From Owenia fusiformis (Eukaryota; Annelida; Polychaeta; Sabellida; Oweniidae): a stretch of 64,000 nucleotides of DNA. Positions 31,885 through 44,750 of the stretch are shown in pieces. The notes under the pieces were generated by a model that saw nothing but the letters and a program-made list of their open reading frames with translations, was not told the origin of the DNA and did no database searches. Every line of letters starts with the position of its first letter. The stretch's first letter is position 1. The position numbers and the translations under genes are program-made. The stretch is taken from positions 31,106,024-31,170,023 of the forward strand of contig CAIIXF020000006.1 of the NCBI GenBank assembly GCA_903813345.2, given 5' to 3'.

Positions 31885-32367
31885 GTATACACCAATGGGG
31901 CAAAATCCCACTTGCCCCATTGAGTCCCATCGAATCCCAACTTGCCCCATTGAATCCCACAAGAACACATGGGTTCTTGATGACTTTGCCCCATCATGGC
32001 CCATGGAGTCCCATCAAGCGACATAAAATCCCACCGTGCCCCATTGGTGTATGTTGGACTTCACACAACACGTCATATGATCGATGGGGCAAAATCCCAC
32101 AATGCCCATTGCCCCATGGAAAGAATGAACATGTTCATTCTCGATGGGGCAAGATGGGACTCCGTGTGATTTTGCCCCATCTTGCCCCATCGAATCCCAC
32201 GTGGAACCTCATTGGACCTCATAGACTCATGGGACCTTATAGAACTCGATGGGGCAATATGGGGCAAAATCCTAAAGAGTCCTACAGACTCCATGGGGCA
32301 AAATCCCAAGAAGTCCCACGCAATGTTAGGTCTATGGAGGTCCCAATTTGCCCCATTGGTGTACACC
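31885..32367. mobile_element. TGGGGCA-rich inverted-repeat element
   Basis: The ends GTATACACCAATGGGGCA and TGCCCCATTGGTGTACAC are inverted copies. Between them TGGGGCAA and its inverse TTGCCCCA recur about 20 times, often next to ATCCCA, with several nested short palindromes. Open frames on both strands are repeat artefacts. It starts only 80 bases after the stop of the MGCTSTK gene. Confidence 0.8.
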
Positions 32368-32629
32368 AGACTTTATGGTTAGTATGCAGGCATACTGAGC
32401 ATGATGGGCCATAAAACATGATTAATAGAGATTACCTAGGTGCTAGTAGTTAATAGTAAATTTTGCCGCCAGGTGTCAGCTTGGGTCAGAAAACATTGCA
32501 AGTAGAAATCATTGAGATAGAGGCAGAAAGTAATGCAATTTCTGGCCTAAATTTGATTAAGACTACCACAAAACAAGGCCCAGATATAGCCAAAATGTAG
32601 CTGTTTGAATTCAGGCACACTATTTGACA

Positions 32630-34675
32630 AGTGACCAGAGCTGTCAAGTGTCCCGCGAATGGCGGGATTATCCCGCGAATTTGATCAAAATTAGGCTAAT
32701 TCGCGTGTCCCGCATTGTCCCGCGAAGTCCCGCAAAATGTGGCTTTGACCTCCGCGAATTTCCGAAATTGTTGCAATCCCCTATATTTTGATTATCTTAT
32801 CTTATATAAGAAGCTAAGTTTTTGCACTTTTGAGGAGTAAAGTTTACCTAATTTTAAGTACCTAGCATGCTGTTGTTTGGTATCAAAATAAAGGGGAAGG
32901 GTTCAACTTTCATTTTAATTACGAAAATAGGGATGTAGGTCACAAATAGTTCCAACGTTGGCCTTTTTACTACCCGTGTGGCCTTCATCTCAGAACTGAG
33001 CAAATGTTAGCAAACGCGAGTTACAATAAATGTACGCTGATATCTAGAAAGGGTTTGTATAAAAAACCGGGTACCGGGTAGTAAATCCTCCATGCTGGGT
33101 TCAAACTTGGTACCCGGTACCCGGTCAAAAAAAACGGGTACCCAAAAAACGAAAAATACGAATATATAACATAATTAGATTATGAGAAAACATGTAAGAT
33201 TTGTTTTGAATTTGCAAAAATGTATGTAACATGATTCAAAATTGAGCTAGAAGCTTCAAATAAAAAGCATATTTTAAGGCACTTTTCTTCCTCTATCGTT
33301 ATGGCCATATTTTCATTGGTTATGGGGGGGGGGTGCGATCGCACCATCGCACCCTCACCTGGCTACGCCTATGACATTGTAAGACATAACAATTTACAAT
33401 TCAGTGGACATTTTGTCATAAATTGGGATAACTTAAATTATGATTAATAATCAAAATCTTACACGTTGCATCATGCAAATTAACACACGTCACCTCTCTG
33501 CTAAAGCAACGATAGCTATTTACAGATTTAAATCATAATCAAAACAATTCACGTACCAACATACGAACTATTGAAAATAGAGTAAGATTGATTTGTCTTG
33601 TTTTTCAAATCGTCTTACAATGTCATTGGCGTAGCCAGGAGGGGATGCGATCGCACCCCCCCCCCTTCATTACCAATGGAAATATGACCAAGATGATAGA
33701 GGAAGAAAAGAGCCTTAAAATGCTTTTTATTTGAAGCTTCTAGCTCAATTTTGAAGGAAGTTACATACATTTTTGTAAATTCAAAACAAATCTTACACGT
33801 TTTCTAATGATCTAATTATGTTGTGTATTCGTATATTTCGTTTTTTGTTTTTTTTTCGACCGGGTACCAAGTTTGAACCCAGCATGGAGGATTTACTACC
33901 CGGTACCCGGTTTTTTATACAAACCCTATCTAGAAAATTAACCTCATATCCTATAATTTGATGTAGATTAGTCGAACCCCTATATCATGGGCTTTCAATT
34001 GAAAGCCCATGCCTACAGTATATGAATAGGTACATTTTAATATATAACATTATGGGGGTAAGCGTTTCATAGTTGGTCGAGACGCCAGAAGTGCAAAGTA
34101 TTGTTCCGAATTTTTGAATTTCGTGTTAGATTACGGTAATCACACCTGAAGCATGGTTTTTGTTTTTGATAAATTACAATAAAGTTTAATAATATTCCTA
34201 TGCGTATTTTGTGAAATTGTGTTGACGTTTATTTAAGTTACAATGTAACGGTGCATTATATTTGATTAATCAGTATCTGAAAGTTTGATATAAGTACTTC
34301 TACACGCTTTTACATTAGTCCCAATCACGCAAATCCCTTGAATGTCCCGGGACATCCTGCAAATTTAGGTGGATGTCCCGCGAAATCCCGCAAATTTAGG
34401 GCACTTTGTCTATAAAATCTGTCCCTCTATGAAGTTTTTGGTGGTACACCTGTTAACTGTCCCGCAATTAGGGTGTTTGTCCCTCGAATGGTCCCGCGAA
34501 ATCCCGCGAATTTGATAAAAAAAATCTCCTATTAGCAATCACGCAAATCCCTTAAATGTCCCGCAAAATCCCGCGAATTTAGTAGATGTCCCGCAAAATC
34601 CCGCGAATTTTGGGCACTGGGTCTAAAAAATCTGTCCCGCGAGAAAATCTTTAGGGGTTGACAGTACTGAGTGAC
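32630..34675. mobile_element. CCCGCGAA-rich inverted-repeat element with 6-bp duplication, interrupted by a second element
   Basis: AGTGAC at 32630-32635 and 34670-34675 flank ends CAGAGCTGTCAA and TTGACAGTACTG. Both terminal ~130-300 bases are clusters of TCCCGCGAATTT-type motifs. The centre is interrupted by another foldback element (33051-33926). The CAGNGCTGTCAA end resembles hAT-group termini, but the duplication is 6 rather than 8 bases, so the class is uncertain. Confidence 0.8.
33041..33936. mobile_element. Nested foldback element with 10-bp duplication
   Basis: TATCTAGAAA at 33041-33050 and 33927-33936 flanks an 876-base element with ends GGGTTTGTATAAAAAACC and GGTTTTTTATACAAACCC. 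Arms of about 330 bases pair, including GGGTACCGGGTA blocks and a GTGCGATCGCACC palindrome. It is inserted inside the CCCGCGAA element and is therefore younger. Confidence 0.88.
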
Positions 34676-36723
34676 ACAAGCTGGATATGTCAGATCAGCT
34701 TGAAAAAACAGTTTCATTGCACAATATTGTCACAAGTCCATCAGAAGGAGACATTTGCCCAAACAAGGATATTCTGGTAAAATAATTAATCAATCTCAGA
34801 TTGCTAACAGTTAACTAAGTAATATCCAAACATGTTTTCTATTTCTAGAAGCATTTGAATTTATAATTTCAAAATAGCTGTTACAACTATTAAACATACA
34901 TTGCCAATATAGGAAGACTTTTGTATTATACGTACAGCATCAAAAAATTTACCTTATGTTAAATGAATATCAAATGTGAGTTTTGATTCAATACATGAAA
35001 TTTCATTTAAGGAAAAATAATTGATTCACAACCAAAGCAGATTTATTCTGGCATGTATGATTGATTTAATTTTGAATATTGAATCATAAAAATCAAGATT
35101 ATTTTTACTAGCATCTAGTCTATTAATTTATTTCTAATGTTTTTTCATGTTATCTTACATAATGTTAAGTACATTTGAACCTGTAAATTGGAATTCCTGT
35201 GTTAGTGGAACACTTCAGAATCCCAAGATGTTAAATATAAGTGGTACGCCTCCTAAGTAGAACACTTTTTAGAGGTACCAAAGGTGTTCCACTTTGACAG
35301 ATTTCACTGTATATTATATTGAAAACCAAAGAGGAATCAATTTTGTGTTAATGCAATAATGTTTTCGATATCATTATATTATATATGTTATTACATATGT
35401 ATTTTGTAAGAGAAACTCAGGTGCAAAGATTTGTTTAAAATTTGTTGTCTAAAATTATTTGTGAATACCTTATAATTCAATAATGGAAGTCTTATGTGTG
35501 GGTAATGTCTATTCCAGCCTTCATATTTTGGCATTATCCTCTCCTAGGATTGAAAGGAATATATGTTGTTAGAGTCGAGATCTTCCAATTTACATATTCT
35601 AATAATGTGTGCAAAACTGCAAATAGGTTGTGACATTTGTCATAAATACCCTGCTACTTTTTTACAAACCCCATTGAAAATGAGCATATATGTCAAACAA
35701 TTTAAAATTAATGGTAATTCAAATATTGCTTTTGAAATTTCCATATAACATGTTGCTTGGCAATCATAGCATTTGTTTAAAAGAAATGTGTTACAATGTA
35801 TTCATCTAAAACATATCACCAAAGTCACTTTATTACTATTTGAACATGCACTGGATTGCATTCGTAATCTCATTGAATGAAGTTCAATTGAGACACAGCC
35901 AGTAAAAGCCCCTCAGTCCTGCAGGATGTAAGTAAACAAAATTTCCTTTATATTTGGTAGGAATTTGTACAATTGTCAATTATTTTACACAATTTTTATA
36001 AATGGTTGCTATGTAATCCAAAAGTAATTTTTATCTGTTATAGGATTATATTCTGTATAAAATAAATTATTGTAACATTCCTATGCAATAATTTTAGGAA
36101 TTGGAAGCATTTCTAATGTTTTGATTAGATTCAGGAATATGTGTATTTTTTAATATTATGATAAATAAACCATAATTTTATTATATTCTAAACTAACAAA
36201 AATTAAATATGTTTTGTTGTGTTAAGGTGTATGAAATCTCTTGGTGGTATTAAATTTTTAATTTTGGATTTCCCAATAGGCCTTGTTCAGATGACTTTGC
36301 AACTCAGACATTTTAACACAATCATCTTTTTATCAGATAACATTTTTCTTTAAAAAGGTAATTATATTGTCATCATCTTGGTAGGTAAACTAAACATGCA
36401 ATTAGAGCAATTGTTTTTCATGCATTGCAGTGCATTTTCACATATTGGGAAAAAACTTTATGTTGATGTTTATAGTAAACCTTCATTTACATCATGCTTA
36501 AAAGCGTATTGTGTGAAATTGTCAAAATGCCCACATCTAAGCTGCATTTGTCTTTAAACCAATTTTCCATTTCAGTACAATTTGTTCCTTATTTGGGCAA
36601 CTGAGCAGATCCCTGATATTGCTTCATTGGCCTTTACAAAATGTATCAAAATGTTTCCAATTGGTGTTGAGAGTACAACACCACACTTCTGAAGTTATTT
36701 CTGTAAATTGACAAAATCACATA
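34676..36723. other. Intergenic AT-rich sequence
   Basis: No gene recognised. Around 35170-35310 is a degraded relative of the element at 41502-42341 (GTTAGTGGAACAC at the left, GGTGTTCCACTTT at the right). The rest shows nothing I can support. Confidence 0.5.
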
Positions 36724-37399
36724 TAGTCTGGCAGAAACTTCAAAGCTAATCGTTTTCTTCGGATTACAATGTTTTTTAAACTTATCAGCATGAGTATAGG
36801 GTTTGGACCTCAAAACCATAGGATGCCGGAGCGGCACCCTTGGGCAACTCTCTACAGAGCATTTCTTATACCCCCCTGATAAAATATACAGGGGGTACTA
36901 TAAGACACCATCATATCTCAGACACTAATAAATATATTAACTTGAAATTTTCAGGAATCGGTTTTAGTATGATGCTTGACACATGTGACAAAAATCAAGA
37001 AAATTTTTTAATCCGTTGCTATAGCAACAGAAATAGACACTATTTGTTACCGTAGAAATGCATTATTTTGCTGATTTTCATAATTTTCTTCATATTGTTG
37101 ATTCTTAAAGCATCTGAAGTATATCTAAAGATGAAATAATTCATCATATGGTTTATTTTATATATCTAACATTTCAGTTGCTATGGTAACATCACTTAAT
37201 AATCAAGTTTTTACATTTCACTTTCTTTAAAAAGGTGGTCCAAAATAACACTTCTTGAAAAGGTTATGCTCCCTAGGTAAAAAAGTGCTGCTTTAGAGAT
37301 AAATAGTCACATGAATTTGAAAAGAAAATTATAATTTAATTTTACCCCACCTCGACAGCCACCAAATCTGGCAAAATAGATTAATTTTCAAGGTTCAAA

Positions 37400-38780
37400 T
37401 AAAAAATGCCCCCAGTGGCCCCCAGAAGCTATACCATGGACCCCAGTGGCCCCAGAAGCTATACAGGGGCCCCCTGTGGCTCCAAGATGCTATAAGGTGG
37501 CCACCAGAAGCTATACAGGGACCCCTAGTAGCCCCCAGAAGCTATATGGTAGCCCCCAGAACCTATACAGGGGCTCCAAATGGCCCCTAGAAGCTATATG
37601 GTGACTTCCAGAAGCTATACAGGGGCCCCCAGTAGCCCCCAGAATCTATACAGTGGCCCCTAGTGCCCCCTAAAGCTATACGGTGGCCCCAGAAAGCTAT
37701 ATGGTGGCCCCCAGAAGCATATCCATCAGCCCCTAGTAGCCCCCAGAAGCTATATGGTGGTCCCCAGTGGCTCCAAGAAGCTTTACAGTGGCCCCCAAAA
37801 GCTATACAGGGGCCCCTAGTGGCCCCAAGAAGCGATATGGTAGGCCCCAGAAGCTATATGATGGCACCCAGAAGCTATACGGTGGCCCCAAGTAGCCGCC
37901 AGAAGCTATATGATGGCATCAAGTGGCCCCCAGAAGCTATATTGTAGCCCCCAGAAGCTGTACGGTGGCCCCCAATTGCCCCAAGAAACTATACAGGGGC
38001 CCTCAGAAGCTATACGGTGGCTCCCAAAAACTATATGGTGGCACCCCAGTGTCTCCAAGAAGCTAAACAGGAGCCCCAAGAAGCTATACAGGACCCCTAG
38101 TAGCCCCCAGAAGCTATATGGTAACCCTCGGAAGCTATACAGGACCTCCAAATGGCCCCTAGAAGCTATATGGTGACTTCCAGAAGCTATGCAGGGGCCC
38201 CCAGTAGCCCCCATAATCTATACAGTGGCCCCTAGTGCCCCTTTAAAGCTATACGGTGGCCCCAGAAAGCTATATGGTGGCCCCCAGAATCATATCCATT
38301 AGCCCCTAGTAGCCCCCAGAAGCTATATGGTGGTCCCCAGTGGCTCCAAGAAGCTTTACAGTGGCCCCAAAAAAGCTATACAGGGGCCCCTAGTGGCCCC
38401 AAGAAGCTATATGGTAGGCCCCAGAAGCTATATGATGGCACCAAGAAGCTATACGTTGGCCCCCAGTAGCCGTGAGAAGCTATAGGATGGCATCCAGTGG
38501 CCCTCAGAATCTATATGGTAGCCCCCAGAAGCTGTACGGTGGCCCCGAATGGCCCCAAGAAACTACAGGGGCCCCCGGAAGCTATACGGTGGCTCCCAAA
38601 AAAAAAGAAAAAAATTCACGATGTTGTCAATCTGAAATGTTTCATGGCCATTAAATTTCACTGTTAGAGAAATATCCAATTGAATTCAATGTTAAATCAA
38701 ATATCCAGTGCCTTTAAAAGCTATACGATGGTCCCCAGTGCCCCCCAGAAGCTATACAGGGCCCCCCAGTAGTCTGACTG
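37400..38780. repeat. 22-24 bp minisatellite with a 572-bp higher-order repeat
   Basis: The unit is like GCCCCCAGAAGCTATACGGTG plus G/GC, about 55 copies, C-rich against an AT-rich background. A block starting CTATACAGTGGCCCCTAGTG at 37646 recurs at 38218, so a multi-unit segment of about 572 bases was duplicated in tandem. It is interrupted by about 110 bases of other sequence near 38600-38710. Frames on both strands are artefacts. Confidence 0.9.
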
Positions 38781-38819
38781 CTCAGATATGAGGAAAGCCA
38801 ATGCTTATAAAATTTAGAC

Positions 38820-39020
38820 ATTATGCCAAAATCTAGACTATGCCAACCTCTCTATTGTATAATTACATTAGATTTTATTATGATGCATGTTCTAAATGCC
38901 AAAGTCTAGACTATATGCCAACCTCACTACTGTATGAATTCATTAGATTTCATTTGATATACATGTATATACTAAATATAAAATATGCAGTGTCCTATAT
39001 ACTAGTGTAATACTATATAC
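38820..39020. repeat. Tandem pair of a ~71-bp segment, inverted relative near 41.4 kb
   Basis: AGACTATGCCAACCTCTCTA near 38838 recurs in altered form about 71 bases later. An inverted relative is seen near 41385-41440 (AGAGAGGTTGGCATACAGTC). Confidence 0.6.
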
Positions 39021-39419
39021 TAGTTTAAGAATCAACTATATGAAGAAATGTTGAAAATCAGCAAAATAATGCATCTCTACGGTAACAAATAGTGTTCTGT
39101 TACTGTTGCTATAGCAACGGATTAAGATTTTTTCTTGATTTTTGTCATACATGTCAAGCATCATACTAAACCTAATTCCTGAAAATCTCAAGTTAATATA
39201 TCTATCAGTATCTGAGATATGAGGGTGTCTTATAGTACCCCCTGTATATTTTATCAGGGGGGTATAAGAAATGTTCTGTAGAGAGTTGCCCAAGGGTGCC
39301 GCACCGGCATCCAATGGTTTTGAGGTCCCAACCCTATATTAATGTTGATAAGTTAAAAAAACATTGTAATCCGAAGAAAACGATTGAATGTCAAAATACC
39401 CTATATTTCTGCCAGACTA

Positions 39420-40659
39420 ATATATCATTCTAAAGTGTCTCACATTCATGATTCCAGTTAAATATCACTCAATATTCAAATGAATGTAGTTTTGAGCTGC
39501 TTCAATGTTTTTCTTGAAACTTGGTCAGAGTGTCCACCATATACATATATATGGCAAGTCTCATAGTGCTTCTACTTTGTCACCATTATTTATTTAAATC
39601 AATGCAAAAAATAAGTTGATGCCTAGACTTTCCCTAAAGATGGTTAATAGTAGAACACTTTATTCTATGATGGTGAAATTCCCTGCAATCTGATTGGTCC
39701 ACGTGACTTAAATATATTCTGTATTTACACGCACTTTCCAGTGTCAATGACGTCAGCGTTGGGATACGGTCCAGTATCCCAACGCCCCAGATTTCCATCC
39801 AGGATATGACTGTTACTGAAAAAAATCAATGGCGATTACTTTACACCAACGCATGCTTATCTTTGAATTTTGCTATAAATATCTGATTCAAATATCAGAA
39901 ACGTATACTGTGATCACCACAATCAATAATTTTAAGATAAAACACGCAAACAAAAAGCAAACAACAAGGCCATAAAGATTTTGAAGGAATATCGATTAAA
40001 AATCTCTGAGGTGAGAAGGTTGATCTGTTTCTCCGGCCCCGAGCCAACGGACTTGATTTAGGCGAGTTTCATATGGGTAATCATGGAATAAAATCGTTAT
40101 TTAATGATTTCTTGTGAAATACAGAAAATATTCTTCCCTTGAACGTCTGTATTTCACTCTGCTAGCGCATCGTGAAATACGACCTTCTCGGGAAGAATAT
40201 TTTCTGCATTTCACTCGAATCATTGAATAACTTATAGTATTTTGAAACTAATGACTTGCTTGCACATTAATGAATATTACATTTATTATGACGAGAAAAA
40301 CATTTTCACTTAATGTGTCCATTAGGATTGACCTGAGAAAAATATAAAACATGTGGGGTTTAACAGATGAGTCTCTTTCCAAGAAATACAGAAGGGGCTG
40401 AAAAAGCGTCATTATTTTTTATTTGGCAATTTTTTCATGATGCATGTAAATCTGAAGATTACTGGGTTTCTTGCAAATTGTTATAAAAAGATGTAACATG
40501 TTGTTTCAGATACTGAACACTTGTCACTCAAAATTGGGAGTATACAATATGTGACTACATAAGAAATCAAACAGATAATATACCAACTCAAGAAAACAAA
40601 ACAGTATTTGACATAATGTATTATAATGTATTATTGAATCATATTACACATGTATTAAT
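39420..40659. other. Intergenic sequence with small palindromes
   Basis: It holds a 12-bp-arm palindrome near 39750-39786 (GCGTTGGGATAC paired with GTATCCCAACGC) and a longer inverted repeat at 40096-40231. No gene recognised. Confidence 0.5.
40096..40231. repeat. Inverted repeat, ~42-52 bp arms
   Basis: GTTATTTAATGATTTCTTGT and the following AATACAGAAAATATTCTTCC pair with GGGAAGAATATTTTCTGCAT and the following TCATTGAATAAC. Probably a fragment of an interspersed foldback element. Confidence 0.65.
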
Positions 40660-41501
40660 GATAGACAGGTTCCAATTCAAATAATTCAAGTTTTTGAGGC
40701 ATTTTTTAGAAAAAGCAACAGACCTATTTTTACTAGATCAGTTTTTCATGCTGATAAAGATATTAAAAGATGACAGCTCAACGGGGTGGTCACGATACTA
40801 AATCTTGGCATTTTTAACCCCCTAGGAAAATATTCTAGGGGGTACTATGAAACTAGTTCATAACTCAAAGGATATATGAGCTATTGTTCTGAGTTGTACA
40901 CCATACATTGCTAGTACAAATATGAATACTATCCTAAAGTTATGGGTTGATACCCTTATTGGTCTCAGAAAAATACAAAAAACAGGAAAAAGATACGCAA
41001 TTTCTGTCTTGCCAATTTTATATTTGTAGCTTCAAGCACAATATGAGAGGTTTAACAGCTCATAGTAGTATTCTAAAAACATTTCCAAGCTATGTGTGGT
41101 ATTGTAATACATCTATTTTAGTTATGAAGTACTATTTTGTAATTTTAATATGACTTTATAGTGCCCTACCCCTGGAAAATTGAAGAAAGTGGATGTGGTG
41201 AATTTTATCATTTTGCAGCATTAAGTTAGAAACATGTATTGATAGACACCAAATCAATAAATTCATACCATCATCAAATGTTAGGTGACATTCTAATTCA
41301 TTTATTACTAGAATATAGGACTTAAGATATTTTATATGTAAGTTTTCAATTAAGTACATGTATCATAATGAAATCTAGTGTAATCACATACTAGAGAGGT
41401 TGGCATACAGTCTGGACATTGACATAAAGTCTAAACATTATAATCATCAATTGATCTCATTTGAGCAACTAGACTATGGTGGTCATCATGCACAAGTAAT
41501 G

Positions 41502-42341
41502 TACAGTAGAACCTGCTAAGTGGAACACCTCCATAAGTGGAACACCTCCCAAGTGGAACGCCTTTTCAAAGTCCCGTTTTAAAAACCCATTGACTTAATG
41601 TTAATTGAACCTCTGTAAGTGGAACACCTCCAAACTTGAACAGTGAAAACCCCATATTGAAAAATTAACCTGCTAAGTGGAACAGTCAATTTCCATAGAT
41701 TTCAATATTGATATATGTAAACAGAATTAATCTCCTTCAATGATATCTGGGTATGAAAACAGGTAATACTGTGATAATTGGCAAATTAGGATTTTAATGG
41801 ATTAACCTCCTGTAGAGGTCAACATGAGATGCAACCAATAATTAATTTGATAATCAGCAAATTAGGATTTCATAAGATTTTCATTCAGAAAATTGGATTA
41901 ACCTCCTGTAGAACTGGACACGTGATGCTACCACTAATTAATATCCCTTGCTGTTTGTTTCAAACTTAATAAGTAAGATTAAAAAGGTCATTTAAAAACA
42001 ATTGAATTATTAGCAGTAGGAACAAGTCTTTAAAACTTAATTGCCTAATCCTTGTACCTGAGACTGGCACAATTAGGAGGATTAAGAATGTCAGAAAACA
42101 TTTTTGGCAGAATGAGGAGGATTAAGAATGTCAGATACCTTTTCGAGTAAAATAAATGGATTATTAATGGTATATACCTGCCCTGTAATGAAGGGAGAAT
42201 CATATTTCCAATGATACATATAAATCCTATATTTGATCTTGTATGTTCCCTGTGAACCCAAAACCTCCGTGTGGAACACCTTCTAAGTGGAACGCTTTGT
42301 GGCAGAATGGAGAGTGTTCCACTTACACAGGTTCTACTGTA
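41502..42341. mobile_element. MITE with CAGTAGAACC ends and TA duplication (pogo/mariner-like)
   Basis: TA flanks an 836-base element, 41504-42339, starting CAGTAGAACCTG and ending CAGGTTCTACTG. The terminal regions carry repeated AAGTGGAACACCTCC motifs. TA target and CAGT ends fit pogo/Tc1-mariner non-autonomous elements. A second inner CCTCCTGTAGA motif recurs twice. Confidence 0.85.
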
Positions 42342-43299
42342 TTTACATAATAATGTTATAAAGGAGCATGTAGGTTATCGCAAACAACTTCAGACAATTC
42401 TAACTTGAATTATGAATATATTCTGACCATGAACATGGGTATATCTTTTAGATCTATTCATTATCTTCAAGAAAAGTAAATATAATGATTAATCAGACCT
42501 CAGTGATATTAAAGGGAATGGCCCAATCAACATACTTTTTACTAAAAATGTTGACCTAATTTTTACCAAAGATGCAACCTTTAATTATATTGTTGAATGC
42601 ATAGCTTTGAGACATGTTCTATTTCCTAAGAGGAAAAGTGGATTGCTCCAGGGACTTTAAAGACACTGATGACCAAAATGAACTGAAACCAATGGATAGC
42701 ATGAATTTTTCAAAGGGGAAATAACATGGGGAACACTAATCTTAGGGGAATTCAGTTTTCTTTTCAAGAGCTATTTGATACATTAAAATAAAGAATAGTA
42801 ATGCATTAAACATTAATAAAATGATAGCATTTTTGGTGAAAATGAGGTCAACAACTTTGAAAAAATATATTGATGGGTTGGTTGATTGCTAGTGTAATAT
42901 CTCCGAGTCCGATTGACTTTATTATCCCTGTATACCTGTCTTCATGGTCAGAAAATAGTCATAATTAAAGATATAACTGTCTGAAATTGTTTGTGATAAC
43001 TTACCTGAACCTTTCCAGGTCAAATCAGGAGTGACAAAATTATTTCCACCAAATTTTTGACATGTCTTCAAATACGATAATATTTTCTTCATAAGATAGA
43101 GTGTCACTTGTGAAATTTATTGATTGACCTGAGATCGTACCATATCTTTATGACATAGAAGCGAAATAGCCATATTGAACTTTAATGATGTTTGTTTAAT
43201 TGTTGTTTGCCACTTTTCGACAATTGTCAAAATTTGGGGGTTTTGGGGGAGGGGTACAATTAGGTTAAAAATTCACCTGATTCAGACTATCCTTAAATG

Positions 43300-44100
43300 A
43301 GCACTGATTCACCCGAGAGCATAACTTTTTCAAAACATGTAAGTGTTATTTTTGGACCACTCACATTAATGTTTCGTCTAATTTTCCCTCAGAGTTTCAT
43401 CTTTGTCCAAATCTTATGCCATATTTGTTGAGATATATGAATGTTCATTATTTAAATCTTGCCTTCCTTTGCAGTTGGAAAAGATTCGGCATTAGGCGTT
43501 ATAAGTCCCAGAGCATGATAAATAAAAAATAACAACAAAATGACATAGAACTGATAGATGTTTTCTCCTGTGCGTGTCAGCCTTGGTCTACCAAATTGCT
43601 ATTCAGTAAGAAGAAACTCTTTTTTCAGTTTCCATTTTAATTTCCTGACAAATAGGGCGATCATCCCAGGATTTTTTCTATGATCTATGTGTCGCCATAG
43701 CAACTTCTGTTTTAGAGAACAATAGAAAAGATTACTTTACCATAATTTTAATCATCCCACATTGTAGACATATTTAGAATTAGAAATATGAAGAAAATGA
43801 CAAAATCCCTTAAAACACATTTCTTAGGAAACAAATAGTGTCGTATTCTTGTTACTATGGCAACATAGTTTCTTCTTTTTGTCATTTTTGTCATACAGAT
43901 TACCTATCATACCAGGACCAAATCCTGAAAATTTGAATTCAGTATCTTCATTAGTATCTTAGATATACATGTATAAGTTTATTATAGTGTCCCCTGCAGA
44001 TTTTATTGGATTATATAAGGAAAATGCTCTGAAGAGGGTTGCCCAAGGATGCCACTTAACAGTTCTGGTATTTTTGAGGTCCCAACCCTCTATTCATGGG
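43300..44100. repeat. Diverged single arm of the 36.7-kb foldback family
   Basis: Inverted relative to 36780-37260: shared GAGAGCATAAC, TTATTTTTGGACCACTC, AACAAATAGTGTC, ATGGCAACATAG, TTGCCCAAGGATGCC and TTGAGGTCCCAACCCT. It lies inside the 40.66-44.75 kb structure. Confidence 0.65.
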
Positions 44101-44750
44101 AATAGTTCACCATTGTAAAGCTACTCATGGTTAACTGACAGAATTGATTGTATCTTCAACTAAGAAGACAATAAAATGTTAAAACCAGAAGAAAACCACA
44201 CCAACTTTCTTCTATTTACCAGGGGTAGGGCACTATAAAGTCATATTAAAATTACAAAATAGTACTTCATCACTCTAATAGATGTATTACAATATCACAC
44301 ATAGCTTGGGAATGTTGTTAGAATACTACTTTGAGCTGTTTAAGTTATCATATTTTGCTTGAAGCTACAAATATAAAATAAGCAAGAAAAAATGACAAAA
44401 ATTGCATATTTTTTTCTAATTAATTGTATTTTTCCGAAACCAACAAAGATATCAACCTATAACTTTAGGGTAGTATTCAATGATGTACTAACAATGTATG
44501 CTGTAGAACTCAGAACAATAGTTTATATATCCTTTGAGTTATGAACTAATATTATAGTACCCCCTAAAATAATTTCACAGGGGGGTAAAAACACTAAAAT
44601 TCAGTGTTGTGACCACCCCGTTGAGCTGTCATCTTTTAATATCTTTATCAGCATGAAAAACTGATCCAGAAAAAATAGGTCTGTTGCTTTTTCTAAAAAA
44701 TGCCTCAAAAACCCTTTCCCTTGAGATATTCTGAAATTGGAACCTGTCTA

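Larger units (their letters stand above)
36724..39419. mobile_element. Large foldback element (arms ~390 bp) with an internal minisatellite
   Basis: The left arm 36724-37109 pairs with the right arm about 39026-39419. Outer ends are TAGTCTGGCAGAAA and its inverse. Each arm contains the motif TACCCCCCTGATAAAATATA then CAGGGGGTACTATAAGACACC, and the self-complementary GTTGCTATAGCAAC. The loop holds a long minisatellite. No transposase seen. The class is unknown; related arms occur at 43.3-44.1 kb. Confidence 0.85.
40660..44750. mobile_element. Very large foldback structure with ~530-bp arms
   Basis: The left arm about 40660-41185 pairs with the right arm about 44205-44750. Shared strings include GATGACAGCTCAACGGGGTG, AGTGCCCTACCCCTGG and a CCCCCTA...TAGGGGGTACTAT hairpin motif like that in the 36.7-39.4 kb element. 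The ~3-kb interior contains a separate MITE (41502-42341) and one arm related to the 36.7-kb family (about 43300-44100). No transposase was recognised. Confidence 0.8.

Noticed and set aside
31824-32414. Open frames on both strands rich in Pro, Gly and Trp
   Set aside because: Produced by repeated TGGGGCAA/TTGCCCCA words in the inverted-repeat element.
37663-38214. Open frames with repeated PQKLY-type peptides
   Set aside because: By-products of the 22-24 base minisatellite; frame shifts between units and no start or splice context.
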